Below are positions 29,960-40,341 of a stretch of DNA of 64,000 nt, piece by piece (the stretch's first letter is position 1; each line of letters begins with the position of its first letter). The stretch comes from an uncultured Bacilli bacterium (GTDB taxonomy: Bacteria; Bacillota_I; Bacilli_A; RF39; UBA660), in the NCBI GenBank assembly GCA_934119965.1, contig CAKOTA010000003.1, positions 1 to 64,000 on the forward strand. The letters are read 5' to 3'. The notes under the pieces are model-generated. The model was not told the DNA's origin and searched no databases. It saw nothing but the letters and a program-made list of their open reading frames with translations. The position numbers and the translations under genes were made by a program.

Positions 29960-30857
29960 TTAAGCCTCCTGTAATTCATAAGTAGTATTAAAAATTCTTT
30001 CATCACTACAATATGACATTATGTATTTATTATCTTCTTTAGTAATTATTATTCCTATTGTTTTATCTTGATTTATATTTTTAATATTTTTATCAATATA
30101 ATTCATATAAGTTTCTATTTGTCCTATATGTTCTTTTTTTTAGTTTTGTTATTTTTAGTTCTACTACGACAAAACAATTATAAGTATAATTAAATAATAA
30201 TAAATCTATATAATTATAACTGTTTCCTATTTTTATTTTGTATTCACTTTTTATAAATGAAAAACCATTGCCTAATTGTTCTAAAAAATCCTCCATATTT
30301 TCCAAAATTAATTGTTGTAACATCTTTTCTTTTATTATTTCTTTATTTGTATTTAATATTATAGGATTTTTTACTAAATCTTGTACCTCTAATTTATTAT
30401 CGTTTTTTAATTTTTCTTTTGTTTTTTCATCTAATCTTTCATATTCTTTTGATTTTATTTTCTCTCTTAACTCCCTCACAGATAAATTTTGTTCTTCTGA
30501 TATCATAATGTAGTAATTTAGAATATCCTTACTATCCTTTAAACATAATAATTCGACATAATGACTCCAGTTCAATTTTCCAGACATTGTCTGGAAAATT
30601 TGATTATTGTATATAAGATAATAAAAATTAAGCATATTATATAACGAACTTTTTGTATATTTCTTATTCACCTCTTCAATTAATTTTTCAGAATATTTTT
30701 TTATTATTCTTTCACCATAATGTTTACCTGCTTCACTTAATATTTTTCCGACATTATAATAAGTTTGTAAATCACTTCTATTTTTACTATAATCTTTTAC
30801 CTTTTTATAAACTTCATTTTTTATTAATTCTTCTTTTATTTCTGTATAATAATCCAT
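29960..30857 (-). pseudogene. DUF1016 paralogue, frameshifted in an A8 run
   Basis: The upstream copy of the DUF1016 pair. The first ~240 codons read cleanly from ATG 30857 through the YIDLLLF and VVVELK nuclease motifs. An extra base then sits in a homopolymer (T 30134-30141 on the plus strand, 8 bases against 7 in the other copy). The frame shifts to end at 30093 after about ten out-of-frame residues. The lost tail, ending in TTYELQEA, remains encoded down to a TAA at 29960-29962 in the other frame. It may be a true mutation, a phase-variable switch or a read error. Central parts differ from the neighbour, so the duplication is not recent over its whole length. Confidence 0.8.
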
Positions 30858-30919
30858 AATTCCTCCTTAAATGTAATCTACATTAACACTTAAAAAGTAA
30901 AAATTTTGTCAAAAAAAAT

Positions 30920-31552
30920 CTATACTTTCGTATAAACTTTATTTTCAATCCTATTAACAGCATTTTCAAGTTCATCAGGATAACAATCTGCTAAAGGAAC
31001 TATCAATCTCCTAATATCCATAACTTCTCTTATATCTATTCCATCAAAATTATTAGATAACACTTCATAAAATAAATTCTCAACATCTTGTTTTACTTTT
31101 TCATCTAAAGTTAAACCTGTCATTCTTTTAACAATTTTTGATAATACTCTTTGATAACTATCCCATTCCTTAATAATAATATTAGGATTTTCTAAAGGAT
31201 AACATTTTTTATCTGGAACTGGCATTAAATTTTTCCCCATCGATGGTCTTTCATCATAACTATACTTACAACCTGTATTAGTTAACATAGAACAAGTTGT
31301 TTTCATTGAAATCAAATCAATTATTTCCCTATTAGTGTTTCTAGCTCTAAGATATAAAAATGGATTAGCATACATTTTTCCATTAGGCAATTTTTCAAAA
31401 TTTATTGTAGCTACTACTGATATATTTCCTTCTTCTAATTTTTTTAATAATCCATTAAAGGATAAATCAACAAAATCTTTTGGCAAATAATCACATCCTG
31501 ATTTTTTACAACAAGCTCCACCACATTTTTTACATATCTCTAAATTTTCCAT
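30920..31552 (-). CDS. YkgJ-like Cys-cluster protein
   Basis: A 210-residue protein with a Cys-rich N-terminus, CKKCGGACCKKSGC at residues ~7-20, then Cys in TTCSML, TGCKY and KCYP. This resembles the zinc- or Fe-S-binding YkgJ/UPF0153 type. There is no signal peptide. Function unknown. It follows tex by about 40 nt on the same strand and may share its transcript, but a tex terminator lies between. Confidence 0.7.
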   Translation of the reverse strand: MENLEICKKCGGACCKKSGCDYLPKDFVDLSFNGLLKKLEEGNISVVATINFEKLPNGKMYANPFLYLRARNTNREIIDLISMKTTCSMLTNTGCKYSYDERPSMGKNLMPVPDKKCYPLENPNIIIKEWDSYQRVLSKIVKRMTGLTLDEKVKQDVENLFYEVLSNNFDGIDIREVMDIRRLIVPLADCYPDELENAVNRIENKVYTKV

Positions 31553-31584
31553 TTTATCATCCCCTTAACGATTAAATATTATAT

Positions 31585-31617
31585 CAAAAAAAGTTTAAAT
31601 TTCCAATAAACTTAAAC
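31585..31617 (-). terminator. Terminator of tex
   Basis: A 10-bp stem (31593-31602 with 31608-31617, one G-U) and U-run, overlapping the tex stop codon. Confidence 0.8.
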
Positions 31618-33739
31618 TTACTTTTTCTTTTTCTTCATTTATTTCTAAAACATAACAATCAACTATATCACCAACTGACAAAATTTCACTTGGATGTTTA
31701 ATATAACTATCAGTTATTTTTGAAATATGAACTAAACCATCATTATGTAATCCTATATCAATAAATGCCCCAAAATCAACAACATTTCTTACTGTACCTT
31801 GTAACTTCATACCAACTTTTAAATCTTTGATATTTAAAACATCACTTTTTAGTACTGGTTGTGGCATTTCATCTCTAGGATCTCTGTTTGGTTTCTTTAA
31901 AGAAGAAACAATATCTTCTAAAGTATAAATATCCGTATTTAATTTATTTTTATATTCATCTAAATTAATATTATCTAATTTATTAATTAGTTCATTTGTT
32001 CCAATATCATCTAAATTACAATTTAATTCTTTCAATAATTTCAAAGTTATATCATAGCTTTCTGGATGGATTCCTGTTTCATCCAAAATATTATTTCCTT
32101 CAGTAATTCTTAAAAAACCTATTGCTTGTTCATATACTTTATCAGATAATATTTTTTTCTTTTTAATTTCTTCTCTTGAATTAAATCTTCCAAAATTATT
32201 TCGGTATTCAATTATTTTATCAATATTTTTTTTAGTAATTCCCGAAACATATTTCAATAATGAAGTTGAAGCTGTATTAATATTAACACCAACACTATTA
32301 ACTGCTTTAGAAACGACAAAATCTAATCTTGTTTTTAATTCTTTCTCAGGTACATCGTGTTGATAAAGTCCTACTCCAATACCATCAGGTGGAATTTTTA
32401 CAAGTTCAGCTAAAGGATCTTGTAATCTTCTTCCAATCGAAACAGCACTTCTTTCATTAGGAGATAAGTCTGGAAATTCCTCACTAGCAACTTTTTCCGT
32501 ACTATATATTGAAGCTCCTGCTTCAGAAACAATTACATATTTAACAGTTAACTTATTTTCTCGTATTAAATCAGCACATAGTTTTTCACTTTCTCTTGAC
32601 GCAGTTCCATTTCCAATAACAATGATATCTATATTGTATTTTTTTATTAAATCTAATAAAACAGCTTTACTTTGTTCTAAATACTTTTCATTGTTACAAA
32701 AAGGTTTAATTATTGTAGAGGTTAAGTATTTACCAGTTTTATCAATTACCGCTAATTTACAACCATTTACAAAACCTGGATCAAAAGCTAAAACTACTTT
32801 TTCTTTCATTGGTGGAGTTAGCAACAATGCTTCTAAATTTTTGCCAAAATTTTCTATTGCTGCTTCATTAGCTATTTCAGTTAAATCACTTCTTATTTCT
32901 CTTTCTACGGATGGGAAGATTAATCTTTTATAACTATCTAGTATTGCTTCACTAACATATATAGCCGTAAAAGAATTTTTATTTTTAATTATTTTATTTT
33001 CTAAATATTCAATTATTTTAGTATTATCTATATTAATACTAACTGAAAGAATATTTTCTTTTTCAGCTCTATTTAAAGCTAAAACACGATGAGGCTTAAT
33101 TTTATTTACTTCTTCTTTATAATCATAATACATTTCATATTTTATATCTTCAGCATTTTTCTTTTTTTTAGATTCAATTATTCCATAACGATACATACTA
33201 TTTCTTATATATTTACGATAGTAAGCATTATCACTAATCCATTCTGCAATTATGTATTTTGCGCCTTCTAAAGCTTTATCTGTATTTTCCACTTTTTCTG
33301 TTATGAATTTCTTACATATTGTTTCAATATCGCCCGTAGTTGGAAACGACATTATTATTTTAGCAAGTGGCTCTAATCCGTTATTTATAGCATCTGTGGC
33401 TTTTGTTTTTTTCTTTTCTTTATATGGCCTATATAAATCTTCAACTTCTACTAATTTTGTACATTCCATTATTTTATTTTTTAATTCATCTGTCATTAAT
33501 CCTTTTTCATCAATTAATCTAATTACATCTTCTTTTCTTTTTAATAAATTTATTTGATATTGATATACAGCATCAATGCTTCTAATTTTTTCTTCATCTA
33601 AAGCTCCTGTTGCTTCTTTACGGTATCTAGCAATAAATGGAACAGTATTTCCTTCTTGTAATAATTCTAATGTTTTTTCAATTTGTTTTTCATTTATATT
33701 TAAGTTTAAACTAATTTCTTTTATTATATCTTGATTCAT
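31595..33739 (-). CDS. tex: Tex family transcription accessory/RNA-binding protein
   Basis: A 714-residue protein of the Tex/YdcI type. The helical N-terminus includes TVPFIARYRKE near residue 32 and LYRPYKEKKKTKA near 107. A YqgF-like RNase H fold follows (VLAFDPGF near 320), then a helix-hairpin-helix part (GVNINTAS region) and a C-terminal S1 RNA-binding domain (about 640-714). It binds nucleic acids and affects transcription; exact role open. Length is typical of the family. It ends in its own terminator. Confidence 0.95.
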   Translation of the reverse strand: MNQDIIKEISLNLNINEKQIEKTLELLQEGNTVPFIARYRKEATGALDEEKIRSIDAVYQYQINLLKRKEDVIRLIDEKGLMTDELKNKIMECTKLVEVEDLYRPYKEKKKTKATDAINNGLEPLAKIIMSFPTTGDIETICKKFITEKVENTDKALEGAKYIIAEWISDNAYYRKYIRNSMYRYGIIESKKKKNAEDIKYEMYYDYKEEVNKIKPHRVLALNRAEKENILSVSINIDNTKIIEYLENKIIKNKNSFTAIYVSEAILDSYKRLIFPSVEREIRSDLTEIANEAAIENFGKNLEALLLTPPMKEKVVLAFDPGFVNGCKLAVIDKTGKYLTSTIIKPFCNNEKYLEQSKAVLLDLIKKYNIDIIVIGNGTASRESEKLCADLIRENKLTVKYVIVSEAGASIYSTEKVASEEFPDLSPNERSAVSIGRRLQDPLAELVKIPPDGIGVGLYQHDVPEKELKTRLDFVVSKAVNSVGVNINTASTSLLKYVSGITKKNIDKIIEYRNNFGRFNSREEIKKKKILSDKVYEQAIGFLRITEGNNILDETGIHPESYDITLKLLKELNCNLDDIGTNELINKLDNINLDEYKNKLNTDIYTLEDIVSSLKKPNRDPRDEMPQPVLKSDVLNIKDLKVGMKLQGTVRNVVDFGAFIDIGLHNDGLVHISKITDSYIKHPSEILSVGDIVDCYVLEINEEKEKVSLSLLEI

Positions 33740-33764
33740 ATTTCCTCCTAAAAAAAGATAGATT

Positions 33765-34322
33765 TTACATACTATCTATTAGTGCTTTAAAACGATTTTT
33801 ATATTTCAAAGCTTCTATTTTCCCTTCTTTAATTTTTAATCTATCTAAATAAGTTAATTTATCTTTTTCAAATATTTGAGTTAATGAGTTTAAAGATTTC
33901 CTTTGTTTTTCTGTTATTGAAATAGGACTTTCAATTAATAGATATTTTTTAAAATTAAATATTATTATTTCGCCTTTATCAGCAAAATAACTTGCTAATT
34001 TAATTAATAACTCATAATTTTCTACATTATAATCTATTTTTAATTCATTTAATTTTTCTAATTCTTCTTCATATCTATCTAGTGTATAATCATAAAATTC
34101 GCTCATATATGTTTTAGTTTTTATATTTTCATCTATTTCTTTTCTTTTAATATTATCATTTTCTACTTTTTTTGAATATTTATTTATTATGTCCATCTCA
34201 TCTGGAGTTGCTACTTTAAGATCTAATTTATCTTGTCTATTCAAATTTTCAAATAGAAAATCAATTTCTCCATCATTTTTCGAATCATTATGAACTACAA
34301 TCATTTTTATATCTTGATTCAT
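33765..34322 (-). CDS. Hypothetical protein
   Basis: A 185-residue protein of unknown function. The N-terminal third resembles a small alpha/beta fold (MIVVHNDSKND and a later DEMDII), then a helical Lys/Glu-rich middle. No motif allows assignment. It lies between the Y-family polymerase gene and tex on the same strand, 21 nt after the former, and could be part of a three-gene unit with them. Confidence 0.7.
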   Translation of the reverse strand: MNQDIKMIVVHNDSKNDGEIDFLFENLNRQDKLDLKVATPDEMDIINKYSKKVENDNIKRKEIDENIKTKTYMSEFYDYTLDRYEEELEKLNELKIDYNVENYELLIKLASYFADKGEIIIFNFKKYLLIESPISITEKQRKSLNSLTQIFEKDKLTYLDRLKIKEGKIEALKYKNRFKALIDSM

Positions 34323-34343
34323 ATTACCACCTATACAATTGTA

Positions 34344-35534
34344 TCATAATTTCTTTTTTAAGTCAGCATTTTCAATTATTTTATCACCATATTTTTCTTT
34401 TAATTTATCTAAAGCTTTATCTAAATTACTATTTATATTAATTTTTTCATTATTTTCAAATAATGATCTTTGATAATTATAGTTTTCAACTAGATTATCT
34501 AGTCTAATTCCTATTAATCTGACACTATCATCATTCCACATATCATTTAATATTTGCTTTGACACTTCAAATATATCAATCGATGAATTTATAGGATTTA
34601 GTAGTTTTTTTTGATGAGTTTTTCTTTTAAAATATTTATCTTTTATAATAACAGCCACAACATAAGCATATCTATTTTGTTTTCTAAGCCTAAGCCCTAC
34701 TTTATTGGATAAAAATAGTAAATTATCATACAGTTCTGTTTTATTAGTTACATCTTTTTGTAATGTTATTTCATTACTTATACCTTTACATATTACTTCT
34801 TCACTTACAACTCTATCTTTGTTAATTCCATTAGCACTTTCGATTAAAGATAAACTCATATTTTTAAAATATGGTCTTAATTTTTCTACTGAAGTATTAG
34901 CCAAATCACCTATTGTATTTATATCTAATTTTAATAGTTTTTCGGTACTTCTTTTACCTACTCCAAATAAATCACTTATTGGAAGTGGCCACATTTTTTC
35001 TTTAACTTCTTCATCAAATAATGTATGTATTTTATTTGGTTTACTAAAATCACTTGCCATTTTAGCACATAACTTATTATTAGCAATCCCAATGTTAACA
35101 GTAAAACCTAATGTTTCATTTATTTCCTTTTGTAGTTTTTTAGCAAATTCTAAAGGACTACCATATATTTTTTTAATATTTGTGTATTCTAAATAACATT
35201 CATCAATTGAAGCTATTTCAACATCAGGTGTATATTTTTTAATTATATTAAATAATTTCCTAGACATTTCTTGATAATAGGGATAATTCATTGGATAAGT
35301 TTTAAGAGCTGGACATTTACTTCTTGCTGAATAAAGTGTTTCACCAGTTACAACGCCTAATTTTTTAGCTGGAGTGGATTTTGCTAAAACAATACCTCTT
35401 CTAGATTTTTCATCACCACCTATAACAGCATAACTATTTCTTATATCATATTTGCTGCCGTTATTAAGTAAATATACTGCTGTCCAAGATAAAAAAGCAT
35501 TATTTACATCTATATGCATCACTATTCTATCCAT
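34344..35534 (-). CDS. dinB: DNA polymerase IV-like Y-family polymerase
   Basis: A 396-residue Y-family translesion polymerase. Catalytic acidic residues sit in MHIDVNNAF and in SIDECYLEY near residue 100; AKSTPAKKLGVVTG and the RGIVLAKS region are the nucleotide-binding fingers. A helix-hairpin-helix segment (PISDLFGVGKRS) follows and a little-finger domain ends the protein. It bypasses damaged template bases. I use ATG 35534, behind GGTGA; a few longer codons are less likely. No beta-clamp motif is clearly visible at the C-terminus. Confidence 0.93.
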   Translation of the reverse strand: MDRIVMHIDVNNAFLSWTAVYLLNNGSKYDIRNSYAVIGGDEKSRRGIVLAKSTPAKKLGVVTGETLYSARSKCPALKTYPMNYPYYQEMSRKLFNIIKKYTPDVEIASIDECYLEYTNIKKIYGSPLEFAKKLQKEINETLGFTVNIGIANNKLCAKMASDFSKPNKIHTLFDEEVKEKMWPLPISDLFGVGKRSTEKLLKLDINTIGDLANTSVEKLRPYFKNMSLSLIESANGINKDRVVSEEVICKGISNEITLQKDVTNKTELYDNLLFLSNKVGLRLRKQNRYAYVVAVIIKDKYFKRKTHQKKLLNPINSSIDIFEVSKQILNDMWNDDSVRLIGIRLDNLVENYNYQRSLFENNEKININSNLDKALDKLKEKYGDKIIENADLKKKL

Positions 35535-35578
35535 AAATATCACCACATTCATTTTATCATATCGAACATTTGTTTACA

Positions 35579-35609
35579 AGAAAAAAAGAAAACTATTTTA
35601 AGTCTTCTT
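35579..35609 (-). terminator. Terminator of pheST operon
   Basis: A 9-bp stem with one G-U pair (35586-35594 with 35601-35609) and U-rich tail downstream of pheT. Confidence 0.7.
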
Positions 35610-35642
35610 TATTAATCATATATTTCTAAATAAGTAACAATT

Positions 35643-38006
35643 TTATTTATTTCTTAATTTAGCGCCTGTTTTTTCAACTTCTTCAATTATTTTATTAAAT
35701 GAGTTCATAACTTCTTCTTCGGATAAAGTGTGTGTAGGATCACTAAATACTAATTTGAATGCTAAAGATTTTGTATTTGAATCAATATTTTCTCCAATAT
35801 ATAAGTCAAACAATTCACAGCTTTTTAATATTTTTCCTCCAGCTTTTTTAATGATTTTTTCTAATTCTTCACAAGTAACATCCTTATCAACTATAAATGC
35901 TAAATCTTTAGTAGATGCTGGGAATTTACTTATTTCTTTATAAGTCATTCTACTGCTTCTATTAGCTAAAACTTTATCTAAATCTAATTCTAAAGCATAG
36001 ACATCGCCTTTAACTACATTTGGATGTAATTTACCAATAACACCTACTACTTTTCCTTGAAGTTCAATAATTGCACTTTGTCCTGGATGAAATTCTTTTG
36101 GTAAATTAGAAACAACTAAACGATATCTATTATTATATCCAAGATAATCCATTAACTCTTCTAGTACACCTTTAATTACATAAAAATCTACTTTTGTATT
36201 TTTTATGTCTAAATAATAATCTCCTGTCATAAGAATAGCTAATTTATTATTTTCTTTGTAGATTCCATCTTCTTCATAGAAACCTTTTCCCATTTCAAAT
36301 ATACTAATATTTTCTAAATTACGATCTTTATTATATTTATAAATTTCTTTTAATGAATAAAGTAAACTATATCTTAATGTGCTTCTATCTTCACTCATTG
36401 GATCAGCTAAAGTAATTGGTTCAAAATCTTCAGTAGCAAATTCAAAAACATTATTAGATGGAATTAAAGAGTAACTTAAAGTTTCATTTAACCCTAAATC
36501 AACTAATTTATTTTTAATTTTTCTTCTTGTTTTATTATAAGTTCCAGTAATAACATTTAAAACTGGTAATTTTCCTTTAATATTGTCCATTCCATAAATT
36601 CTTCCGGCTTCTTCAATTAGATCTTCTTTAATATTAATATCTAATCTTCTAGATGGAACTGTTACTGTTAAAATATCATTTCCTTCTACTTTAAATCCTA
36701 AAGATTCATATATATCCTTTACAGTATTAGAATCAAGTTCAATTCCTAATACTTTATTAATTTTATCAATACTAATTTCTATTATTTTATCACTAGCATC
36801 AGTTTCGTCATATTTAACCATACCGCCTACTATAGTAGCATCAGCATATTTTTCTAATAAGTGGCAACTTCTTTCGATAGCCATATATGTTCTTTTAGGA
36901 TCTAAACCTTTTTCAAATCTATTTGAAGCTTCACTTCTTAATATTTTTTTAGATGTTTTTCTTACCTTTATACTATCAAAAATAGCTGATTCTATAATAA
37001 TATTTTTTGTATCTTCTTCTACTTCGGTAGATAACCCACCCATTACACCAGCAAGGCCTACTGCACCACTATTATTAGCAATTACAATATCATCATTTGA
37101 TAAAGTTCTTTTAATATTATCTAGAGTAGTTAATTCTTCATTATCATTAGCGTCTCTAACTATTAATGTATCGCCTAATCTATCAGCATCATAGTAATGT
37201 AATGGTTGACCAGTTTCAAGCATTACATAGTTTGAAATATCAACAACATTATTTATTGGTCTAATTCCAGAAGCAATAAGTCTATTTTTAATGAATTCTG
37301 GACTTTCTTTTATTGTAACATTAACAGCTTTTTTTGCTAAAAACAAAGGACAAGATTTAGTTTCTACTTTAACTTTAAATTCATTATTAATATCACTATC
37401 GTTACTACTATAATCTAATTCAATATCTTTAACTTTCTTTTTATAAATTGCTCCTAGTTCATAGGCCATACCAATTACACTTAATAAATCTCCTCTATTA
37501 GATGTTAATTCAAAATCAATTACTTCATCATCTAAGCCTAATGATTTAATTGGATCACTACCTACAATACTATCAAGTGGTAATTCACAAATACCATTTA
37601 CATCTTTTTCAGATAAAAATTTATGTTCTAAACCTAATTCTGCTACTGAACATAACATACCATTTGATACTTGTCCGCGAATCATTCCTTTTTTAATTTC
37701 ACCGCCTGGTAATTTAGCGCCAGCCAAGGCAACAATTACTTTTATTCCTTTACGGCAGTTTGGAGCTCCACAAACAATATCCAATATTTCTTTACCAATA
37801 TCAACTTTACAAATGTGTAGATGATCACTATCAGGGTGATCAGCACATTCTATTACCTCACCAACTACTAAATTAGTACAATTAATTAATGGACAAGCTG
37901 TATCATATTCATTTCCTACATTTGTCATAGCTTCTGCTATATCTTTTATAGATAAAGATTCGTCTAAATCAATATAATCACTTACAAATTTTCTACTTAA
38001 TTTCAT
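35643..38006 (-). CDS. pheT: Phenylalanyl-tRNA synthetase beta subunit
   Basis: A 787-residue subunit of the alpha2-beta2 enzyme that charges tRNA-Phe. The N-terminal EMAP-like tRNA-binding fold (VVGEVIECADHPDSDHL) and then the B3/B4 editing and B5 domains are present. The C-terminus (about 695-787) is the FDX-ACB anticodon-binding domain. The length is normal. It overlaps pheS by 1 nt and is the last gene of the Phe T-box operon. Confidence 0.97.
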   Translation of the reverse strand: MKLSRKFVSDYIDLDESLSIKDIAEAMTNVGNEYDTACPLINCTNLVVGEVIECADHPDSDHLHICKVDIGKEILDIVCGAPNCRKGIKVIVALAGAKLPGGEIKKGMIRGQVSNGMLCSVAELGLEHKFLSEKDVNGICELPLDSIVGSDPIKSLGLDDEVIDFELTSNRGDLLSVIGMAYELGAIYKKKVKDIELDYSSNDSDINNEFKVKVETKSCPLFLAKKAVNVTIKESPEFIKNRLIASGIRPINNVVDISNYVMLETGQPLHYYDADRLGDTLIVRDANDNEELTTLDNIKRTLSNDDIVIANNSGAVGLAGVMGGLSTEVEEDTKNIIIESAIFDSIKVRKTSKKILRSEASNRFEKGLDPKRTYMAIERSCHLLEKYADATIVGGMVKYDETDASDKIIEISIDKINKVLGIELDSNTVKDIYESLGFKVEGNDILTVTVPSRRLDINIKEDLIEEAGRIYGMDNIKGKLPVLNVITGTYNKTRRKIKNKLVDLGLNETLSYSLIPSNNVFEFATEDFEPITLADPMSEDRSTLRYSLLYSLKEIYKYNKDRNLENISIFEMGKGFYEEDGIYKENNKLAILMTGDYYLDIKNTKVDFYVIKGVLEELMDYLGYNNRYRLVVSNLPKEFHPGQSAIIELQGKVVGVIGKLHPNVVKGDVYALELDLDKVLANRSSRMTYKEISKFPASTKDLAFIVDKDVTCEELEKIIKKAGGKILKSCELFDLYIGENIDSNTKSLAFKLVFSDPTHTLSEEEVMNSFNKIIEEVEKTGAKLRNK

Positions 38007-39049
38007 TAGTCTTCATCCTTTCTATTAAATTCTTCTAAAAATCTTAAATCATTTCCGTAGATTGTTCTAATATCTGGAATACCATATTTAAACATAGCAA
38101 ATCTATCTATTCCAGTACCAAACGCAAATCCTTGATATTTTTTAGAATCATAGCCACTCATTTCTAAAACATTTGGGTGTACCATTCCCGCCCCTAATAC
38201 TTCAATCCAACCTGTTCCTTTACATAAGTTACATCCTTTACCACCACATTTAAAGCAAGTAACATCTACTTCAACTGATGGTTCTGTAAATGGAAAGTAA
38301 CTTGGTCTAAATCTAACACTAGTTTTTTCGCCTAATATTTTTTTACAAAATAATTCTAATGTTCCTTTTAAGTCAGCCATTGAAATATTTTCATCAATTA
38401 CTAATCCTTCTATTTGCATAAATTGATGAGAGTGAGTAGCATCTTCATCCCTTCTATATACTTTTCCTGGGCATACTATTCTAATTGGGCCTTTTTCTTT
38501 ATTTTCTTCCATAGCTCTTACTTGAGCGGTTGAGGTTTGACTTCTAAGTAACCAAGCATCATATTCATCTTTTAGATAGAATGTATCTTGAGCATCTCTA
38601 GCTGGATGTCCTATTGGTAAGTTTAATTTTTGGAAACAATTTTCATCACTTTCTATTTCTGGACCTTCATATACGGTATATCCCATTGAAACAAACAAGT
38701 CTTCAAAATCTTCTGTTACCCTAGTCATTGGATGTTTACTACCTTTTTTTACTTTTTTACTTGGCAAAGTTATATCTATTTTTTCACTTTCTAGTTTTTT
38801 ATTTAATTCTATATTATGAAATTCTTGTTTTTTTAAAGATAATATATTGTTTATTTCTTCTTTAAATTTATTAACTTTCATTCCATATTCTTTTTTTTCT
38901 TCAGGATTTAATGTTCCCATAATACTCATTAATTCTGTAACTGGTCCTTTTTTACTAAAATATTTGGTTTCAATTTCACTTAATTCTTTAGTATTTTTTA
39001 CATTTTCCAAACAATCTAATATTTCTTTTCTTAATTCTTCAATATTCAT
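38006..39049 (-). CDS. pheS: Phenylalanyl-tRNA synthetase alpha subunit
   Basis: A 347-residue class II subunit. Motif 2 (FRPSYFPFTEPSVEVDV near residue 250) and motif 3 (FGTGIDRFAMFKYGIPDIR) are clear, and the N-terminal ~100 residues form the helical tRNA-binding part. An insertion with CFKCGGKGCNLCKG could bind zinc; it is common in bacterial PheS. It begins 9 nt after the alpha/beta hydrolase gene. Confidence 0.97.
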   Translation of the reverse strand: MNIEELRKEILDCLENVKNTKELSEIETKYFSKKGPVTELMSIMGTLNPEEKKEYGMKVNKFKEEINNILSLKKQEFHNIELNKKLESEKIDITLPSKKVKKGSKHPMTRVTEDFEDLFVSMGYTVYEGPEIESDENCFQKLNLPIGHPARDAQDTFYLKDEYDAWLLRSQTSTAQVRAMEENKEKGPIRIVCPGKVYRRDEDATHSHQFMQIEGLVIDENISMADLKGTLELFCKKILGEKTSVRFRPSYFPFTEPSVEVDVTCFKCGGKGCNLCKGTGWIEVLGAGMVHPNVLEMSGYDSKKYQGFAFGTGIDRFAMFKYGIPDIRTIYGNDLRFLEEFNRKDED

Positions 39050-39058
39050 AATTTCCTC

Positions 39059-39772
39059 CTATATTTTTTTCTTTCTACTTAATTTATATAACATATTAAA
39101 TGTTATGAAATTATATATATATTTTGTTATTATCTCTTTTTTATTACTTTTAAATACTTGATGTCTAACGTTTTCTAGTATTATTAGTTCTTTTTTACAA
39201 TTTAAGTTATCATAAACAAATTTGCTTGAATCTACTGATATTACATTATCAATGCTGCCATGTAATAGTAGTGTTGGGCAAGTTACTTTTTTGATATTTT
39301 TTTTGTTATTATCTGCCAATTTTTTATACTCAATCATTACTGATTTAGGAATTGTAAAAAATTTTTTTATTGCTCCTTCAAATCCTGTTCCAACCTCTTT
39401 ATCAACTTTATTAGTTAAAATGTTTTTTAAGTCTTCTTTATTTTGTTTAAAACTTCCAAACTTAAAAGCACTAGATATAAGAACTAATTTATCTACCTCT
39501 TTATATCTAGAGGCTAAATTAACAGCTAATATAGTTCCCATACTATGAGCTACTATCGTTACTTTTTTATATTTTTTTAGTATTTTTTTTAATTCTTCTT
39601 CTGATTTATCTAACCATTCTTTACCTGTTGACTTTGTTGTTGTATCGTTTTCGTGTCCTGGTAAGGTAAAGGTAAATAATTCTATGTTAGAATATTTTTT
39701 CATTTCGTTTATAAAATACTCATTGTCTTCTTTTTTTGCTGATAAACCATGAATAAACATTACTGCTTTCAA
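39059..39772 (-). CDS. Alpha/beta hydrolase
   Basis: A 237-residue serine hydrolase. The nucleophile elbow is AHSMGTIL near residue 76, with a downstream Asp in HGSIDNVI and a His in NVRHQVF, so the catalytic triad can be placed. HGLSAKK near residue 8 gives the oxyanion region. There is no signal peptide. It resembles small carboxylesterases. It is the first gene behind the Phe T-box and shares that regulation with pheS-pheT, which is unusual for a hydrolase. Confidence 0.85.
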   Translation of the reverse strand: MKAVMFIHGLSAKKEDNEYFINEMKKYSNIELFTFTLPGHENDTTTKSTGKEWLDKSEEELKKILKKYKKVTIVAHSMGTILAVNLASRYKEVDKLVLISSAFKFGSFKQNKEDLKNILTNKVDKEVGTGFEGAIKKFFTIPKSVMIEYKKLADNNKKNIKKVTCPTLLLHGSIDNVISVDSSKFVYDNLNCKKELIILENVRHQVFKSNKKEIITKYIYNFITFNMLYKLSRKKKI

Positions 39773-39787
39773 AAAATCATCTCCAAT

Positions 39788-39981
39788 AAAAAAATCACAT
39801 CCTATAAGGACGTGATTTACGTGGTACCACCTTAATTTATACTCAAAACTATAACGCGTTACCGTAAATAAGGCTAGAAGGTGAATTCATAAAATCAAGA
39901 TTATGTTTACTTTCACCTTTATGTAAACTCTCTAAATAATCTAACATTTACTACTACTTCTTCATCACAGCTTTTAAACAT
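39788..39981 (-). promoter_or_regulatory. T-box riboswitch, Phe (specifier UUC)
   Basis: The T-box core AAGGTGGTACCACG and a terminator with U-run (39788-39815) are followed upstream by stem III and stem I. The specifier region reads GAATTCACCTTCTAG, giving UUC (Phe), which matches pheST downstream. About 75 nt of the 3' half are nearly identical to the Ile leader. Confidence 0.93.
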
Positions 39982-39987
39982 ACAAAT

Positions 39988-40016
39988 AGTATATCACATT
40001 TTTAATTATTATTCAA
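39988..40016 (-). promoter_or_regulatory. Sigma-A promoter of Phe T-box operon
   Basis: TTGAAT (40011-40016) and TATACT (39988-39993), 17 bp apart. The -35 box lies in the last codons of the upstream gene. Confidence 0.75.
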
Positions 40017-40305
40017 TTTCATTTGCAATATCATCAAATGTTTTTTCAGTTTTATTAAATTCTATTGGCTCTTCTTTTGACACTTCAATTATTTTAGGTA
40101 TAAAAAGTATTGTATATGTTGTAGCTACCACTAAAAGTAAAAATAATTCACCAAAAATAATTATATTATTTTTCTTTTTTTTATTGGTAATTTCATTGCT
40201 TTTTATTTCAAAATTAATTGATGAAATATCTAAGCCACAATTCATACACATTGTATCATCATTTGATAAAGTATTATTACATTTTGGACACACTATTTTT
40301 TTCAT
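40009..40305 (-). CDS. Zinc-ribbon membrane protein
   Basis: A 98-residue protein with an N-terminal zinc ribbon (CPKCNN and CMNCGL, residues ~5-26) and one membrane helix at about 48-70, followed by an acidic tail. It is a common small Gram-positive architecture with unknown role. I use ATG 40305 behind GAGGTG. It follows the 40342-40776 gene closely and is probably cotranscribed. Confidence 0.75.
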   Translation of the reverse strand: MKKIVCPKCNNTLSNDDTMCMNCGLDISSINFEIKSNEITNKKKKNNIIIFGELFLLLVVATTYTILFIPKIIEVSKEEPIEFNKTEKTFDDIANEIE

Positions 40306-40341
40306 AAAGACACCTCTATTATTATTATATAACAAAGGTCT

